A model generated the notes under the pieces. That model saw nothing but the letters and a program-made list of their open reading frames with translations, had not been told where the DNA came from and searched no databases. Of a stretch of 64,000 nucleotides of DNA, positions 22,400-33,400 are shown in pieces. Source of the stretch: Plazaster borealis (lineage: Eukaryota; Echinodermata; Asteroidea; Forcipulatida; Labidiasteridae); NCBI GenBank assembly GCA_021014325.1, contig CM037464.1:7409127-7473126 (forward strand), written 5' to 3'. The stretch's first letter is position 1. Each line of letters opens with the position of its first letter. A program made the position numbers and the translations under genes.

Positions 22400-22624
22400 A
22401 TGGTCTTTGGTGAGAAACTAGCTAAAAAGATGGCAGAATCGGAGCCAGAAGTTGCGCCATATGCTGGTGAGCCAATTTGTTGTTCTTGCAAAAATACTTG
22501 CCAGAGAGGAAAGATTGGAAAGCGAGGAGCTTGCCCATGCAAGAGTGTTTTACAACACTGCACAGCAGCTGCCTGCAATTGTGGCACCAAGAAAAGAAAG
22601 TGCACCAATAAACACCAACACTGA
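22400..22624 (+). CDS. Small Cys-rich protein with a CXC-like domain, hypothetical
   Basis: A 74-codon ORF from ATG to TGA. After an acidic, Met/Lys-rich start (MAESEPEVAPYAGEP) come ten cysteines arranged CCSC-x3-C-x10-CPC-x6-C-x4-CNC-x6-C, resembling tesmin/TSO1-type CXC or pre-SET zinc-binding motifs, with basic stretches between. The regular Cys spacing is unlikely in random DNA. No splice partner is evident and it starts 7 bp after a repeat terminus, so it could be a transposon-derived fragment rather than a host gene. Function unknown. Confidence 0.45.
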   Translation: MVFGEKLAKKMAESEPEVAPYAGEPICCSCKNTCQRGKIGKRGACPCKSVLQHCTAAACNCGTKKRKCTNKHQH

Positions 22625-22806
22625 GACTATTGCTGCATATGTAATGAGCGTTTCAAATAACGCGCGCCCTGTGCATATAGGCCTGCGGTTTATCTATTGA
22701 AAGGTCAAAGTGCATAAATAAATGTAATACAATCATTACGAGTGAAACACTCACTCGAACATGAACACACGACGAAAAGCGCTAAGACACAGACAAACAC
22801 GATCGA

Positions 22807-22954
22807 CGTGTGTATAAACCCATGCCATTGCAATAGCGCGTATCGTGTGTATAAACCCATGCCATTGCAATAGCACGCATCGTGTGTATAAACCCATGCC
22901 ATTGCAATAGCACGTATCGTGTGTATAAACCCATGCCATTGCAATAGCACGTAT
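22807..22954 (+). repeat. 37 bp minisatellite, exactly four copies
   Basis: Units start at 22807, 22844, 22881 and 22918 (GTGTATAAACCCATGCC, ATTGCAATAGCACGTAT). The copies differ at only two or three positions. Open minus-strand frames here result from the repeat length and are not genes. Confidence 0.93.
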
Positions 22955-23439
22955 CTATATTTAGACTACGCCCTCCGGGATAGTAACAGCTATCGTCGCA
23001 CTGGGTGAATTGGCAAGAATTTTTCGTTCGAGCGTTTGACGATACAGCGTCTTTAATATAAGTCGTAAATTTGACTTAAATACTTATAAATATGACTTGT
23101 ATATTGTCATAAATGTGACTTTTAATTGGCAGATGTCATAAATGTGACTTATGCTAATTCATTATTATGAGATACAGTTGAGACTTATTAATTGCGTCGC
23201 ATTTTTCCCTTCGAATTTTGTTTGCGTCACATTTCTACCCGAGTGAAGGATGTTTTGTTGGTTAATAATAAATTATGCAATGTAAAGACACAGAAGCATA
23301 AAAGGGACATTAAGAAAAAAGAAAGTAATAATTATGACTTTTCTCTTAACTTCACGCCAGTCGCAAAGTATTTTGAACATCCGCGCTTGACATCACGATT
23401 CAGTCAACGCGGTACGTAACCCAAGCTTTCATTTATGGT
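22955..23439. other. AT-rich intergenic DNA
   Basis: Contains several AAATGTGACTT / AAATATGACTT words at 23060-23150 (short degenerate repeats). No gene is recognised. Confidence 0.4.
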
Positions 23440-24788
23440 ATAGACTGTGCAAGTCTCGCGCATAATAATGTAACGGGCCTGGAAACCGCCTGTTCAAGTA
23501 ATAGACTCAGCAAGAACGTACACTCAGAGATCTAGTTACTCGTCTAATCATGATAACACTTTTATTCGGTATGATGTCTTCACTTATTTCTGTATAATAT
23601 ACATGTGCGTAACGTACGTAAGTTGAAAGCCTATGTGGATGACGATGAGTCGGAGCGTCAATGTGCATCTCCAATCGAACACTCCTTGGTTGTAAGACGC
23701 GCTCCTAGTACCGTCTAGCCGCTTCTCACCGGGTTAAAACAAGTCACGATCTGAACCCCGAGCTCACATTTGGCTCGTCTTTTATAACTTTTTGGGTGCG
23801 CAAACAACGCAAGGAGCTAGCGTCTCACAACAAAATGCCTCTTGCACTACTCTTATTGGTCATTAAACACAAGCGCAAGGATTATTCTAAGTCATAATAA
23901 TCCTTGGCTAAATACGGCACAGGTGAATTTAACTTGTAGAGGTCATCCAACTTTTGGTTGACAAGTATAAAGTAATTCTTTACATTGAAATATAACATTG
24001 AACTTGTTCTTTAATCTTTCCTAAAATCTGATAAATAAAGCTTATGAAGTAATAAAGAGTGCTGACTGGAATTTATTTGTAACAGTGTGTTTTCGTTACA
24101 ATAATTTGAACTTCCGGGACCATGGTCCCAACCATTATGGAGATTTACGTGGGCAAGATGTTGTTTTGTCAATTTTTTTAGATTATAGTAGTTTATGACC
24201 GTGAAAAATATATATGTTGTTGGGAATGTAATACTTAGTTATAAAAAATATTAAAGTAAAATCAATTCAACAATATAACGAAGAAAACCCAATATTTAAA
24301 CTTGACCTCAGCTTCCGGTTACTGCAAAAAACTAAGAATTTTGTGCTCACCTCCGATCACAAAACTTATGTAAACGCTTGTTTTGGATGCACGATGAAAA
24401 TCGCTAGATACTGTAATTGCAACAGGAAGCCTTTTCATTGTAGTCTATGGTTGTTGAGGCGTCAGCGTCCTCTATAAAATGCGTCAAGCGTTAATTTTAC
24501 GCTCGTGTGACCATCGCGAATCCGCGTAAGGGGTTTCTGAAAGTTAAGATCAAAATAAGCATCCTTGTCCCAGAGTTTTAATTTTGTTTCGATAATAATT
24601 AACTCAATATTTGTGTATTTATTATATAAAACTAAAACTGATTGTATAAACATGTAATTAGTATTTGTTTGGTTCATGAGTTTGTCATCATAGATATAAC
24701 TTAAAACAAAGATTAGATTTTTGGAAAAAAAAGTTCTTCGTTTGACGTGTTTTCTCGTTCCGATAAGATCGAGACTTGCACAGTCTAT
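23440..24788. mobile_element. Non-autonomous DNA element interrupted by a solo LTR
   Basis: Terminal inverted repeats ATAGACTGTGCAAGTCTCG at 23440-23458 and its exact complement at 24770-24788. Removing the LTR and one target copy (23469-24104) leaves a sequence that reads from the terminus into TTTGAACTTCCGGGACC, paralleling the short relative at 40106-40250. The interior has no transposase ORF. Confidence 0.8.
23469..24100. mobile_element. Solo LTR of an LTR retrotransposon
   Basis: 632 bp beginning TGTAAC and ending GTTACA, flanked on both sides by a 4 bp duplication ATAA (23465-23468 and 24101-24104). It contains AATAAA signals near its right end. No primer-binding site, gag or pol is present. 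Boundaries are confirmed by comparison with the uninterrupted relative at 40106-40250. A Gypsy-type origin is likely from the 4-5 bp target duplication, but the family is not identified. Confidence 0.78.
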
Positions 24789-24879
24789 TGCAAAAAAAAA
24801 ACCACCACCAATGATAAGTGGTAGTTTAATAAAAACTTAAATGAATTATTGTCAGGATTCCGATCTATATCTCACGTCT

Positions 24880-26847
24880 GTGCGGCACCTAAATGTAGCC
24901 CGAGCCCTAAATGTCGCCCGACCTAAATGTAGCCCCAAACCTGTACCTAAATGTCGCCCGGACCTAAGTATAGCCCCAAAGCTGTACCTAGATGTCGCCC
25001 GGACCAAAATGTAGCCCCAAACATGTACCTAAATGTCGCCCCGACCAATGTAGACGCAAAGTTGTACCTAAAGTAAAAGTGTGATTTTATTTTATTTATT
25101 TTGTATTATAATTATTTTTTTTAAAAATGGGTGGGGGACCGGGCTGTAAAAGTTTGCGTTCTTATAATTATTTGTTCTTAGCCACAAACATGAACCTATT
25201 ACTAGATATTCGTCGTAGGAAGTCTGTGGATGTTCAGTCTAGCATGGAGATAAGATTTACTTCAAACTTTTACTGAGGAACAAGCCGATTTGCATTGTTT
25301 CAATTGTTCGACACCGCTACCGAACCCCCCTACCCCCACCCCAAAAAAACACTTTGAACACTCTGGATGCTGTGGTTTCATGACTCTTTCCGGTATATGT
25401 AGTAATTTCGTCTTAATTATGTTGATATGTTCCATGCGTAAACTTGCCAAGTTTTTTTTTTTTTTAACTTGCACAAAAAGATTATTAATTTGATCATGGT
25501 ATGATTTCTATTCTGTCGAATTTGAATTGATGCTGACCACCGTTCAGGTAGGCTATATTTACATTTACTGTGTGTGCAAAAATCATATCTCGTGAATCAA
25601 AAAAGGTTGGGACTTTAAGCTAACCATGTACCTAGTATGTCGATGAAACCGCAAAGGTTTTCGGGATGATGACGTCATCGATGACGTCATAACATTAAAT
25701 CAATGTTTAATATTTAGTACAATCATATCTGGAGAACCATAATTGCTACACACAAGATATTTGGACCATGTGAAAGACCCTGGGGAATTTTAAAAATCGT
25801 ACACAAAGTGTGACCCCCTATGACCTTTACTTCCGTTAATTTTTTTTTTTTTTTTTAAGTTCGTAAAAAAGATGTTAGGAACCTAAAAAGCCTCAAAAAC
25901 AACTTTTCGCTTTTCATTCCCACCCCCCCCCCAAAAAAAACACATCTCTATTTAGTCATAATTTCCAAAATATCGCTAGACACCCTCCATAAAATTGCCG
26001 TGTTGTCCAAGGATATGGGTGATTTCCGATGTGGCTATTTTGTACACAGCCTATTGAGCCAGTTGAACCCGCTACATGGGCATATTCTTAGACGCGGGGT
26101 CCCCATACACTGTGCACAAGCAATCGGTACAGGAATATGGCCATATCCCGGATCAACCACGGCACAGTGCTCAGTGCACATTGCAATATAGGTACAGGAA
26201 AATAGCCATATCCCGGATCAACCACGACGCAGTGCATGCTCAGTGCACAATGCAATGGGTACAGGAGTATACCCATATCCCGGATCAACCACGGCGCAGT
26301 GCTCAGTGCACAATGCAATAAATAGGTACAGGAAAATAGCCATACCACTGATCAACCACGACGCAGTGCACAATGCAATGCGTACAGGAATATGGCCATA
26401 TCACGGGTCCACAGCACCGAGACGTTAATAAAAAAAAGTTGGGATGGGATGTGTTCCACATCCAAAATTTGAGCGTCATGCCGAACACATTGTTTTTGTT
26501 TAACAAAAATTTAAGTCTAGTTTTACATGTTTTTGTTTGAAACGAGTCAAACAACTCACCTTAACATTCATTGTAGCTATCATTACAATGATGAGCTAGG
26601 TCGGGGCAACATTTAGGTACATGTTTGGGGCTACATTTAGGTCGGGGTGACATTTAGGTCCAGGTTTGGGCTACATTTAGGTCCAGGCGACATTTAGGTA
26701 CAGGTTTGGAGGTACATTTAGGTCCGGGCGACATTTAGGTACAGGTTTGGGGCTACATTTAGATCCGGGCGACATTTAGGTACAGGTTTTAGGCTACATT
26801 TAGGTCTGGGCGACATTTAGGGCTTGGGCTACATTTAGGGGCCGCAC
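24880..26847. mobile_element. Foldback-type transposon B
   Basis: Same family as element A but inverted: terminal arrays 24880-25067 and 26599-26847 of 41 bp composite units, termini GTGCGGC / GCCGCAC, and the shared interior (TGATGACGTCATCGATGACG near 25670). Unlike A, it has an extra block at about 26050-26500 with an internal satellite. No transposase ORF. Its right half lies in the tandemly duplicated unit. Confidence 0.8.
26122..26410 (+). repeat. Satellite inside foldback B (about five units)
   Basis: Units of 57-69 bp: GTACAGGAATATGGCCATAT, CCCGGATCAACCACG, GCGCAGTGCTCAGTGCACAA, TGCAAT, with variation in the middle. The identical array recurs at 28803-29091 in the duplicated copy. Confidence 0.85.
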
Positions 26848-27177
26848 ACATGTTCATCATCCATGCAGACAAACAATATACCATATTGTGTGAAAGCTCT
26901 TGTATTTTCTCCGTTTTGAAACAGAAGAAAAAAGAACTCTCTTACAAAAAAAATGGTATTTCGGCAGATCGGGCCATAAAACTTTAAAGGTAGGGTCATC
27001 GTTTGTTTTTTGTCAACGTAATACTAATTTTACTGGCAAAATATGCTGTAATAGTTACAAAAATTGTTTTCTTCTTTTTTGCTATTTTTTCACAAAGTAG
27101 GCAGTCTCACATCATCTGAATCTTTAACAGCGACTTTTATTGTATCTTTCTTGATAATTTTGACTGTAAATCAACAG

Positions 27178-27328
27178 ACAAAATGCAATTAGTGCAGCGC
27201 GGAGTCCAAATGACATCAGCAGCTTCATCAAAAGCAATACAGGCGACTTGTTTCTCGTCCGAGGTTCTCGCCATAGCTCCATGGACGAGTACGACCGGCC
27301 AGATATAGATGACAGATGTTATACATGA
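27178..27328 (+). pseudogene. Frameshifted copy of a putative terminal exon
   Basis: Unit 1 copy of the sequence at 29897-30049. A 2 bp deletion (AAAGCAATACAGG against AAAGCAATCTACAGG) breaks the frame. Confidence 0.35.
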
Positions 27329-27592
27329 TTATCGTGGAATTGGGATGTCTATGTAGCCTATTATCCTGCTAGCACTGTAAAAACACTGTGTGGACACAGG
27401 CCAAGTCCACATAGTGTTTCAAGTCAATTGTGTGGATTGACATCAGGCATAAAGAAAAAATTGATGTAGCTTTGGCTTTACCTTGGCTGGTAACCTGACT
27501 GTTCTAAGCATTATTTTAGTGTTAAGCAGCTGAATGAAATCGGCACCTTGCCTGTCATCTACCTTCCTTGGTGTACCTTGGTGTACCTAGTT

Positions 27593-30274
27593 GTCGCCCG
27601 ACCTAAATGTAGCCCCAAACCTGTACCTAAATGTCGCCCGGACCCAAGTATAGCCCCAAAGCTGTACCTAGATGTCGCCCGGACCAAAATGTAGCCCCAA
27701 ACATGTACCTAAATGTCGCCCGACCAATGTAGACGCAAAGTTGTACCTAAAGTAAAAGTGTGATTTTATTTTATTTATTTTGTATTATAATTATTTTTTA
27801 AAAAAATGGGTGGGGGACCGGGCTGTAAAAGTTTGCGTTCTTATAATTATTTGTTCTTAGCCACAAACATGAACCTATTACTAGATATTCGTCGTAGGAA
27901 GTCTGTGGATGTTCAGTCTAGCATGGAGATAAGATTTACTTCAAACTTTTACTGAGGAACAAGCCGATTGCGTTGTTTCCATTGTTCGACACCGCTACCG
28001 AACCCCCCTACCCCCACCCCAAAAAACACTTTGAACACTCTGGATGCTGTGGTTTCATGACTCTTTCCGGTATATGTAGTAATTTCGTCTTAATTATGTT
28101 GATATGTTTCATGCGTAAACTTGCAAAGTTTTTTTTTTTTTTAACTTGCACAAAAAGATTATTAATTTGATCATGGTATGATTTCTATTCTGTCGAATTT
28201 GAATTGATGCTGACCACCGTTCAGGTAGGCTATATTTACATTTACTGTGTGTGCAAAAATCATATCTCGTGAATCAAAAAAGGTTGGGACTTTAAGCTAA
28301 CCATGTACCTAGTATGTCGATGAAACCGCAAAGGTTTTCGGGATGATGACGTCATCGATGACGTCATAACATTAAATCAATGTTTAATATTTAGTACAAT
28401 CATATCTGGAGAACCATAATTGCTACACACAAGATATTTGGACCATGTGAAAGACCCTGGGGAATTTTAAAAATCGTACACAAAGTGTGACCCCCTATGA
28501 CCTTTACTTCCGTTAATTTTTTTTTTTTTTTTTTAAGTTCGTAAAAAAGATGTGAGGAACCTAAAAAGCCTCAAAAACAACTTTTCGCTTTTCATTCCCA
28601 CCCCCCCCCCCAAAAAAAAACCACATCTCTATTTAGTCATAATTTCCAAAATATCGCTAGACACCCTCCATAAAATTGCCGTGTTGTCCAAGGATATGGG
28701 TGATTTCCGATGTGGCTATTTTGTACACAGCAAATTGAGCCAGTTGAACCCGCTACATGGACATATTCTTAGACGCGGGGTCCCCATACACTGTGCACAA
28801 GCAATCGGTACAGGAATATGGCCATATCCCGGATCAACCACGGCACAGTGCTCAGTACACATTGCAATATAGGTACAGGAAAATAGCCATATCCCGGATC
28901 AACCACGACGCAGTGCATGCTCAGTGCACAATGCAATGGGTACAGGAGTATACCCATATCCCGGATCAACCACGGCGCAGTGCTCAGTGCACAATGCAAT
29001 AGGTACAGGAAAATAGCCATATCCCGGATCAACCACGACGCAGTGCACAATGCAATGCGTACAGGAATATGGCCATATCACGGGTCCACAGCACCGAGAC
29101 GTTAATAAAAAAAAGTTGGGATGGGATGTGTTCCACATCCAAAATTTGAGCGTCATGCCGAACACATTGTTTTTGTTTAACAAAAATTTAAGTCTAGTTT
29201 TACATGTTTTTGTTTGAAACGAGTCAAACAACTCACCTTAACATTCATTGTAGCTATCATTACAATGATGAGCTAGGTCGGGGCAACATTTAGGTACATG
29301 TTTGGGGCTACATTTAGGTCGGGGTGACATTTAGGTCCAGGTTTGGGCTACATTTAGGTCCAGGCGACATTTAGGTACAGGTTTGGAGGTACATTTAGGT
29401 CCGGGCGACATTTAGGTACAGGTTTGGGGCTACATTTAGGTCCAGGCGACATTTAGGTACAGGTTTGGAGGTACATTTAGGTCCGGGCGACATTTAGGTA
29501 CAGGTTTTAGGCTACATTTAGGTCCGGGCGACATTTAGGGCTTGGGCTACATTTAGGGGCCGCACACATGTCCATCATCCATGCAGACAAACAATATACC
29601 ATATTGTGTGAAAGCTCTTGTATTTTCTCCGTTTTGAAACAGAAGAAAAAAGAACTCTCTTACAAAAAAAATGGTATTTCGGCAGATCGGGCCATAAAAC
29701 TTTAAAGGTAGGGGTCATCGTTTGTTTTTTGTCAACGTAATACTAATTTTACTGGCAAAATTTGTTGTAATAGTTACAAAAATTGTTTTCTTCTTTTTTG
29801 CTATTTTTTCACAAAGTAGGCAGTCTCACATCATCTGAATCTTTAACAGCGACTTTTATTGTATCTTTCTTGATAATTTTGACTGTAAATCAACAGACAA
29901 AATGCAATTCGTGCAGCGCGGAGTCCAGACGACATCAGCAGCTTCATCAAAAGCAATCTACAGGCGACTTGTTTCTCGTCCGAGGTTCTCGCCATAGCTC
30001 CATGGACGAGTACGACCGGCCAGATATAGATGACAGATGTTATACATGATTATCGTGGAATTGGGATGTCTATGTAGCCTATTATCCTGCTAGCACTGTA
30101 AAAACACTGTGTGGACACAGGCCAAGTCCACATAGTGTTTCAAGTCAATTGTGTGGATTGACATCAGGCATAAAGAAAAAATTGATGTAGCTTTGGCTTT
30201 ACCTTGGCTGGTAACCTGACTGTTCTAAGCATTATTTTAGTGTTAAGCAGCTGAATGAAATCGGCACCTTGCCT
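27593..30274 (+). repeat. Tandem segmental duplication, unit 2 (contains foldback C, 27593-29565)
   Basis: Second copy of the 24913-27553 unit. Foldback C lacks its outer left terminus because the breakpoint cuts the array. Differences from unit 1 include about 80 extra bp of terminal-array subrepeats near 29400-29480 and two bases in the putative exon at 29897-30049. The junction leads into unique sequence before the RidA 3' end. Confidence 0.88.
29897..30049 (+). CDS. Putative 3'-terminal coding exon of an unidentified gene
   Basis: After a plausible acceptor (TGTAAATCAACAG at 29884-29896) 50 codons run to TGA: Cys/Ser and His/Gln-rich, then an acidic-polar tail (SRHSSMDEYDRPDIDDRC). Codon use looks coding-like and GC is higher than around it. 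No upstream exons are identified and the family is not recognised. Another phase (KMQFVQRGVQTT...) is also open for about 30 codons, so the frame is not settled. It would end convergently with RidA. Confidence 0.3.
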   Translation, partial: TKCNSCSAESRRHQQLHQKQSTGDLFLVRGSRHSSMDEYDRPDIDDRCYT

Positions 30275-30408
30275 TCAGTGTGCTTCTAGATTTCCTTCAC
30301 ATAACTTTCTTGGTGAAGGGCCATTTTATCAATCTCGGTTTTAATGACCACCATTCTATTAGTAGTTAGCATAAAATTGATTTGCAATAACATGAACAAT
30401 TCTGCAGA

Positions 30409-33400
30409 TCACAGGCTTGGGGACGGTGGAGCAGTGCTCAATTCCCCCAGGATTGCGATGCTTTCAATCTCCACCAATGCTCCCTGCAGATTGAAACAAA
30501 AAGTCAAAGTTAAACTTTATTGCAAAAAAACTTTAAATTTTGCTTTAGACACTTATGTAATAAAGTATGTGGCTGGAAAAACTTAAGAAAAAACTTAAGA
30601 AAAAACAAGCTTGTAGAAAAGTGATGATAAAAAAAAACAATCAACAAACAAAAATGAAACATAAAGTTGGTACACAGATCAAAGACAAAGTCTGAATTAT
30701 TAAAAGACTGAACAAAGACTCAACCTACCGCAGGAAGAGCAGCTGCCTGGTAAGCTGCTCGAGCTGGATAATTAGCTTTGAAAACTGTCCAAGAAAATGA
30801 AGGGAAAAAAGGAGACATTACTCGACCCAAAAATATCACTCTGTTGGTCTCCAAAAACAATGGTCGAGGATCTCAAGGAATAGGGTGAATATGAGTCTCA
30901 AATAAGGCCTAGTCTCAGTGTCGTAGGTATCGAGACCTGTTCTCGGTCTCGAAACCTTTTTTTGCAGTCCGGGTCTCGTCTCGGTCTTGGCCCGTAAAAG
31001 TCTCGTTTCACGGAAGGGCTGGTCTCAGTCTCGGGAGGGCTGATCTTGGTCGTCAAGGTCTCGGACTTGCAGGTCTCGACTACAACACTGATCTCAATTC
31101 ATTACAAAGGCCCAAGTTTTGAAACCACGGCTTCATCTTCAGCTCTGGCTTAAGGTTTGTCAACTTTTTTGAAAAACGTGCGCTCTCTGTATGATATTAT
31201 TACTGTTATTATTACATTTTTCTGGTATGAATCCAAGGATGCCTCTTAAGTGAATTTAATCACTATAGCTCACAAGCCTGAGGAAAACTGTAAACAAGGG
31301 TGCATGCTATGTGAACCAGAAACACCAGGGTTAACCTGTACTCCTCCACGACAAGTGTTCTGGGTTCTGTTACATGCACTGCCAATTCTAGTACTAGGGA
31401 CCATCAGCTTATTGTCTCATCCAAAGGACAAAGCAATTATGAAAAAAGAATCTTGCTCAAGGACACAAGTGCCACGACCGGGACTCGAACCAACACTCTG
31501 CTGATCAGAAACACCAGAGCTTGAGTCCAGTGCTCTTAACCACTAAGCCGGAGGGGAAGCAGCAGTTTTCAAAAAGGGCCCATAACAAATACAATGTATA
31601 TATGCCAAGTGGGTTGGCTCCTTACTTGTAGATATAGATGTTGACGTTTCTGCATATCAAATTTATTTTGGGACACTTAGACATAGTTATATGCTATAAG
31701 GACCAAACGGTGATGACCTCATGTGTGTGGGTCAAAACGAAGGACAAGGACTCAAGGCCAAAAGGGTTGGCTCCTTCTTGTATTGACCTACCGGTAATTC
31801 ACTTGATGTCATCACCACAATAAATCTTAACTGCACCATTTTTGGATTCAGTCTCATGTGTTAAACTATGTAGTGCGCATTTTTGGTTACATGCGTGCAT
31901 TTATGCTCATCCTATCTTTACATGGAATTTGACTCCCAAAATGGCAGACCATGGGCAGAGAGTAGCCGTGTGTGACGCCAGTGCGAGGGGTGAATAGAAT
32001 ATCAGTTACTTACATTCTGCGTATATCTCATTCACTTTGGGATAATCCGACATACTTGCCAGAAGGACTGTAGTCTTCACGACTGGAAACAAATAAAATG
32101 AAAAACGGAATGACACTTTTATTAAAAATCCAACGTGCTAAATGGCATTTACACACCTAAACAAATTTGTGAATTTGTTTCAATGTCATTTTGGGATACA
32201 GTGTATAACCAGCCCACCGCCCCCTTCTGTTTATGCCACTCTTTAGCAGGGTGTCTAGAAAACACGCCTGATGGTGGTTGGGGTTAATGCCTAAAACCAA
32301 CTTACTATTATCGAAACCAACATTCTGGGAAGCAAGAACTGCACCGATGTTCTTCAATGCCTGATTACAAAGAGAAACAAAGTGATAAATCAAAAGATAG
32401 AGGTTGTTTTACTCCCATCAAGTACCGGCAATAACAATCAAATAGCATTTTGACAGGTACTCGGATTTGTTGTTAGCAGATTCATTTAGGACAATCTGAT
32501 AATCTGTCCCAATGTCATAAAGCTGGTAAACACCAAACTTTGCAAAGGGTGACTGATCTATGTTCCTACACCCTTATGTTCCGACAATGTTCCGATAACC
32601 CCTTGTGATCTACATGCTAGGGTTATAAGTTAGGATTAGGATGAGGAAAATGCATTACGGATGTCGGAATACAGGAGTGTCGGAACACCTGTGTGTAACC
32701 TTGCAAAGGCCTAAAGTTTCCTTCATTGCAAACCAATTGTTTCCTTAGAAAAATAACACTTCATGAAATTCGGCCCAGGACTGTTGGGACCTATGTATAC
32801 CTGGGTTGTCTGAGCTTCTATGCCTTCCACTAGCTTGCTCGTGGCTGGGTCAATGCCGATCTGTCCAGAAAGATACATCGTGTTCTCCACGGCTATCGCT
32901 TGACTATTGAGATAAACAAAATGAATGCTGTATTTAAAAGTACAATGAGCAATACAAAGTAATCTAATAAAGTCATACATCATTATAAAATAATAATAAA
33001 CAGTCTTATAGCGCTATTCCAAAAGAGGCATGATCATAGCGCTTTACAATGTGAAAACAACAAGAAAAATATATGCAGCAAGAAACAAGCAATCATTTTA
33101 AATAATCCTTAACGAAACAGGTGTGTCTTCAACTGGTGTTTGAACAATATGATATTATTGCAAGACCTTATGGTTGGTAGCAAATCGTTCCATAATCTGG
33201 GACCAAAACACAGAAAGACCCATCACCAATAAGTCTATGCAGAGTTACAGGCGTGACCAACCGAGTTGTATCGTTATGTCTTGCCTTTTTAGGCAAAAAA
33301 TCTCTCAAAAATTCTGTATACGACTGCCACTTTTCCATTCATATGTATGAACCATGTGAACTAAGTATCTTACTCAAATGAGAATATTACTTTTGGTAAA

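Larger units (their letters stand above)
24913..27553 (+). repeat. Tandem segmental duplication, unit 1
   Basis: This 2.64 kb unit (most of foldback B plus 0.7 kb of right-hand flank) repeats as 27593-30274 with very few differences by eye. Its left breakpoint lies inside the terminal array at GTCGCCCGACCTAAATG; its right end is at CACCTTGCCT. A 39 bp unique spacer (27554-27592) separates the units. Confidence 0.88.

Noticed and set aside
22705..22950. Minus-strand ORFs with repeated WHGFIHT / AMAWVYTHD peptides
   Set aside because: Produced by the four-copy 37 bp minisatellite, whose length keeps shifting frames open; no protein features.
26088..29231. Long ORFs on both strands over 26.1-26.4 and 28.8-29.2 kb
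   Set aside because: They come from the satellite inside foldbacks B and C; both strands and several frames are open and the peptides are only repeat translations.
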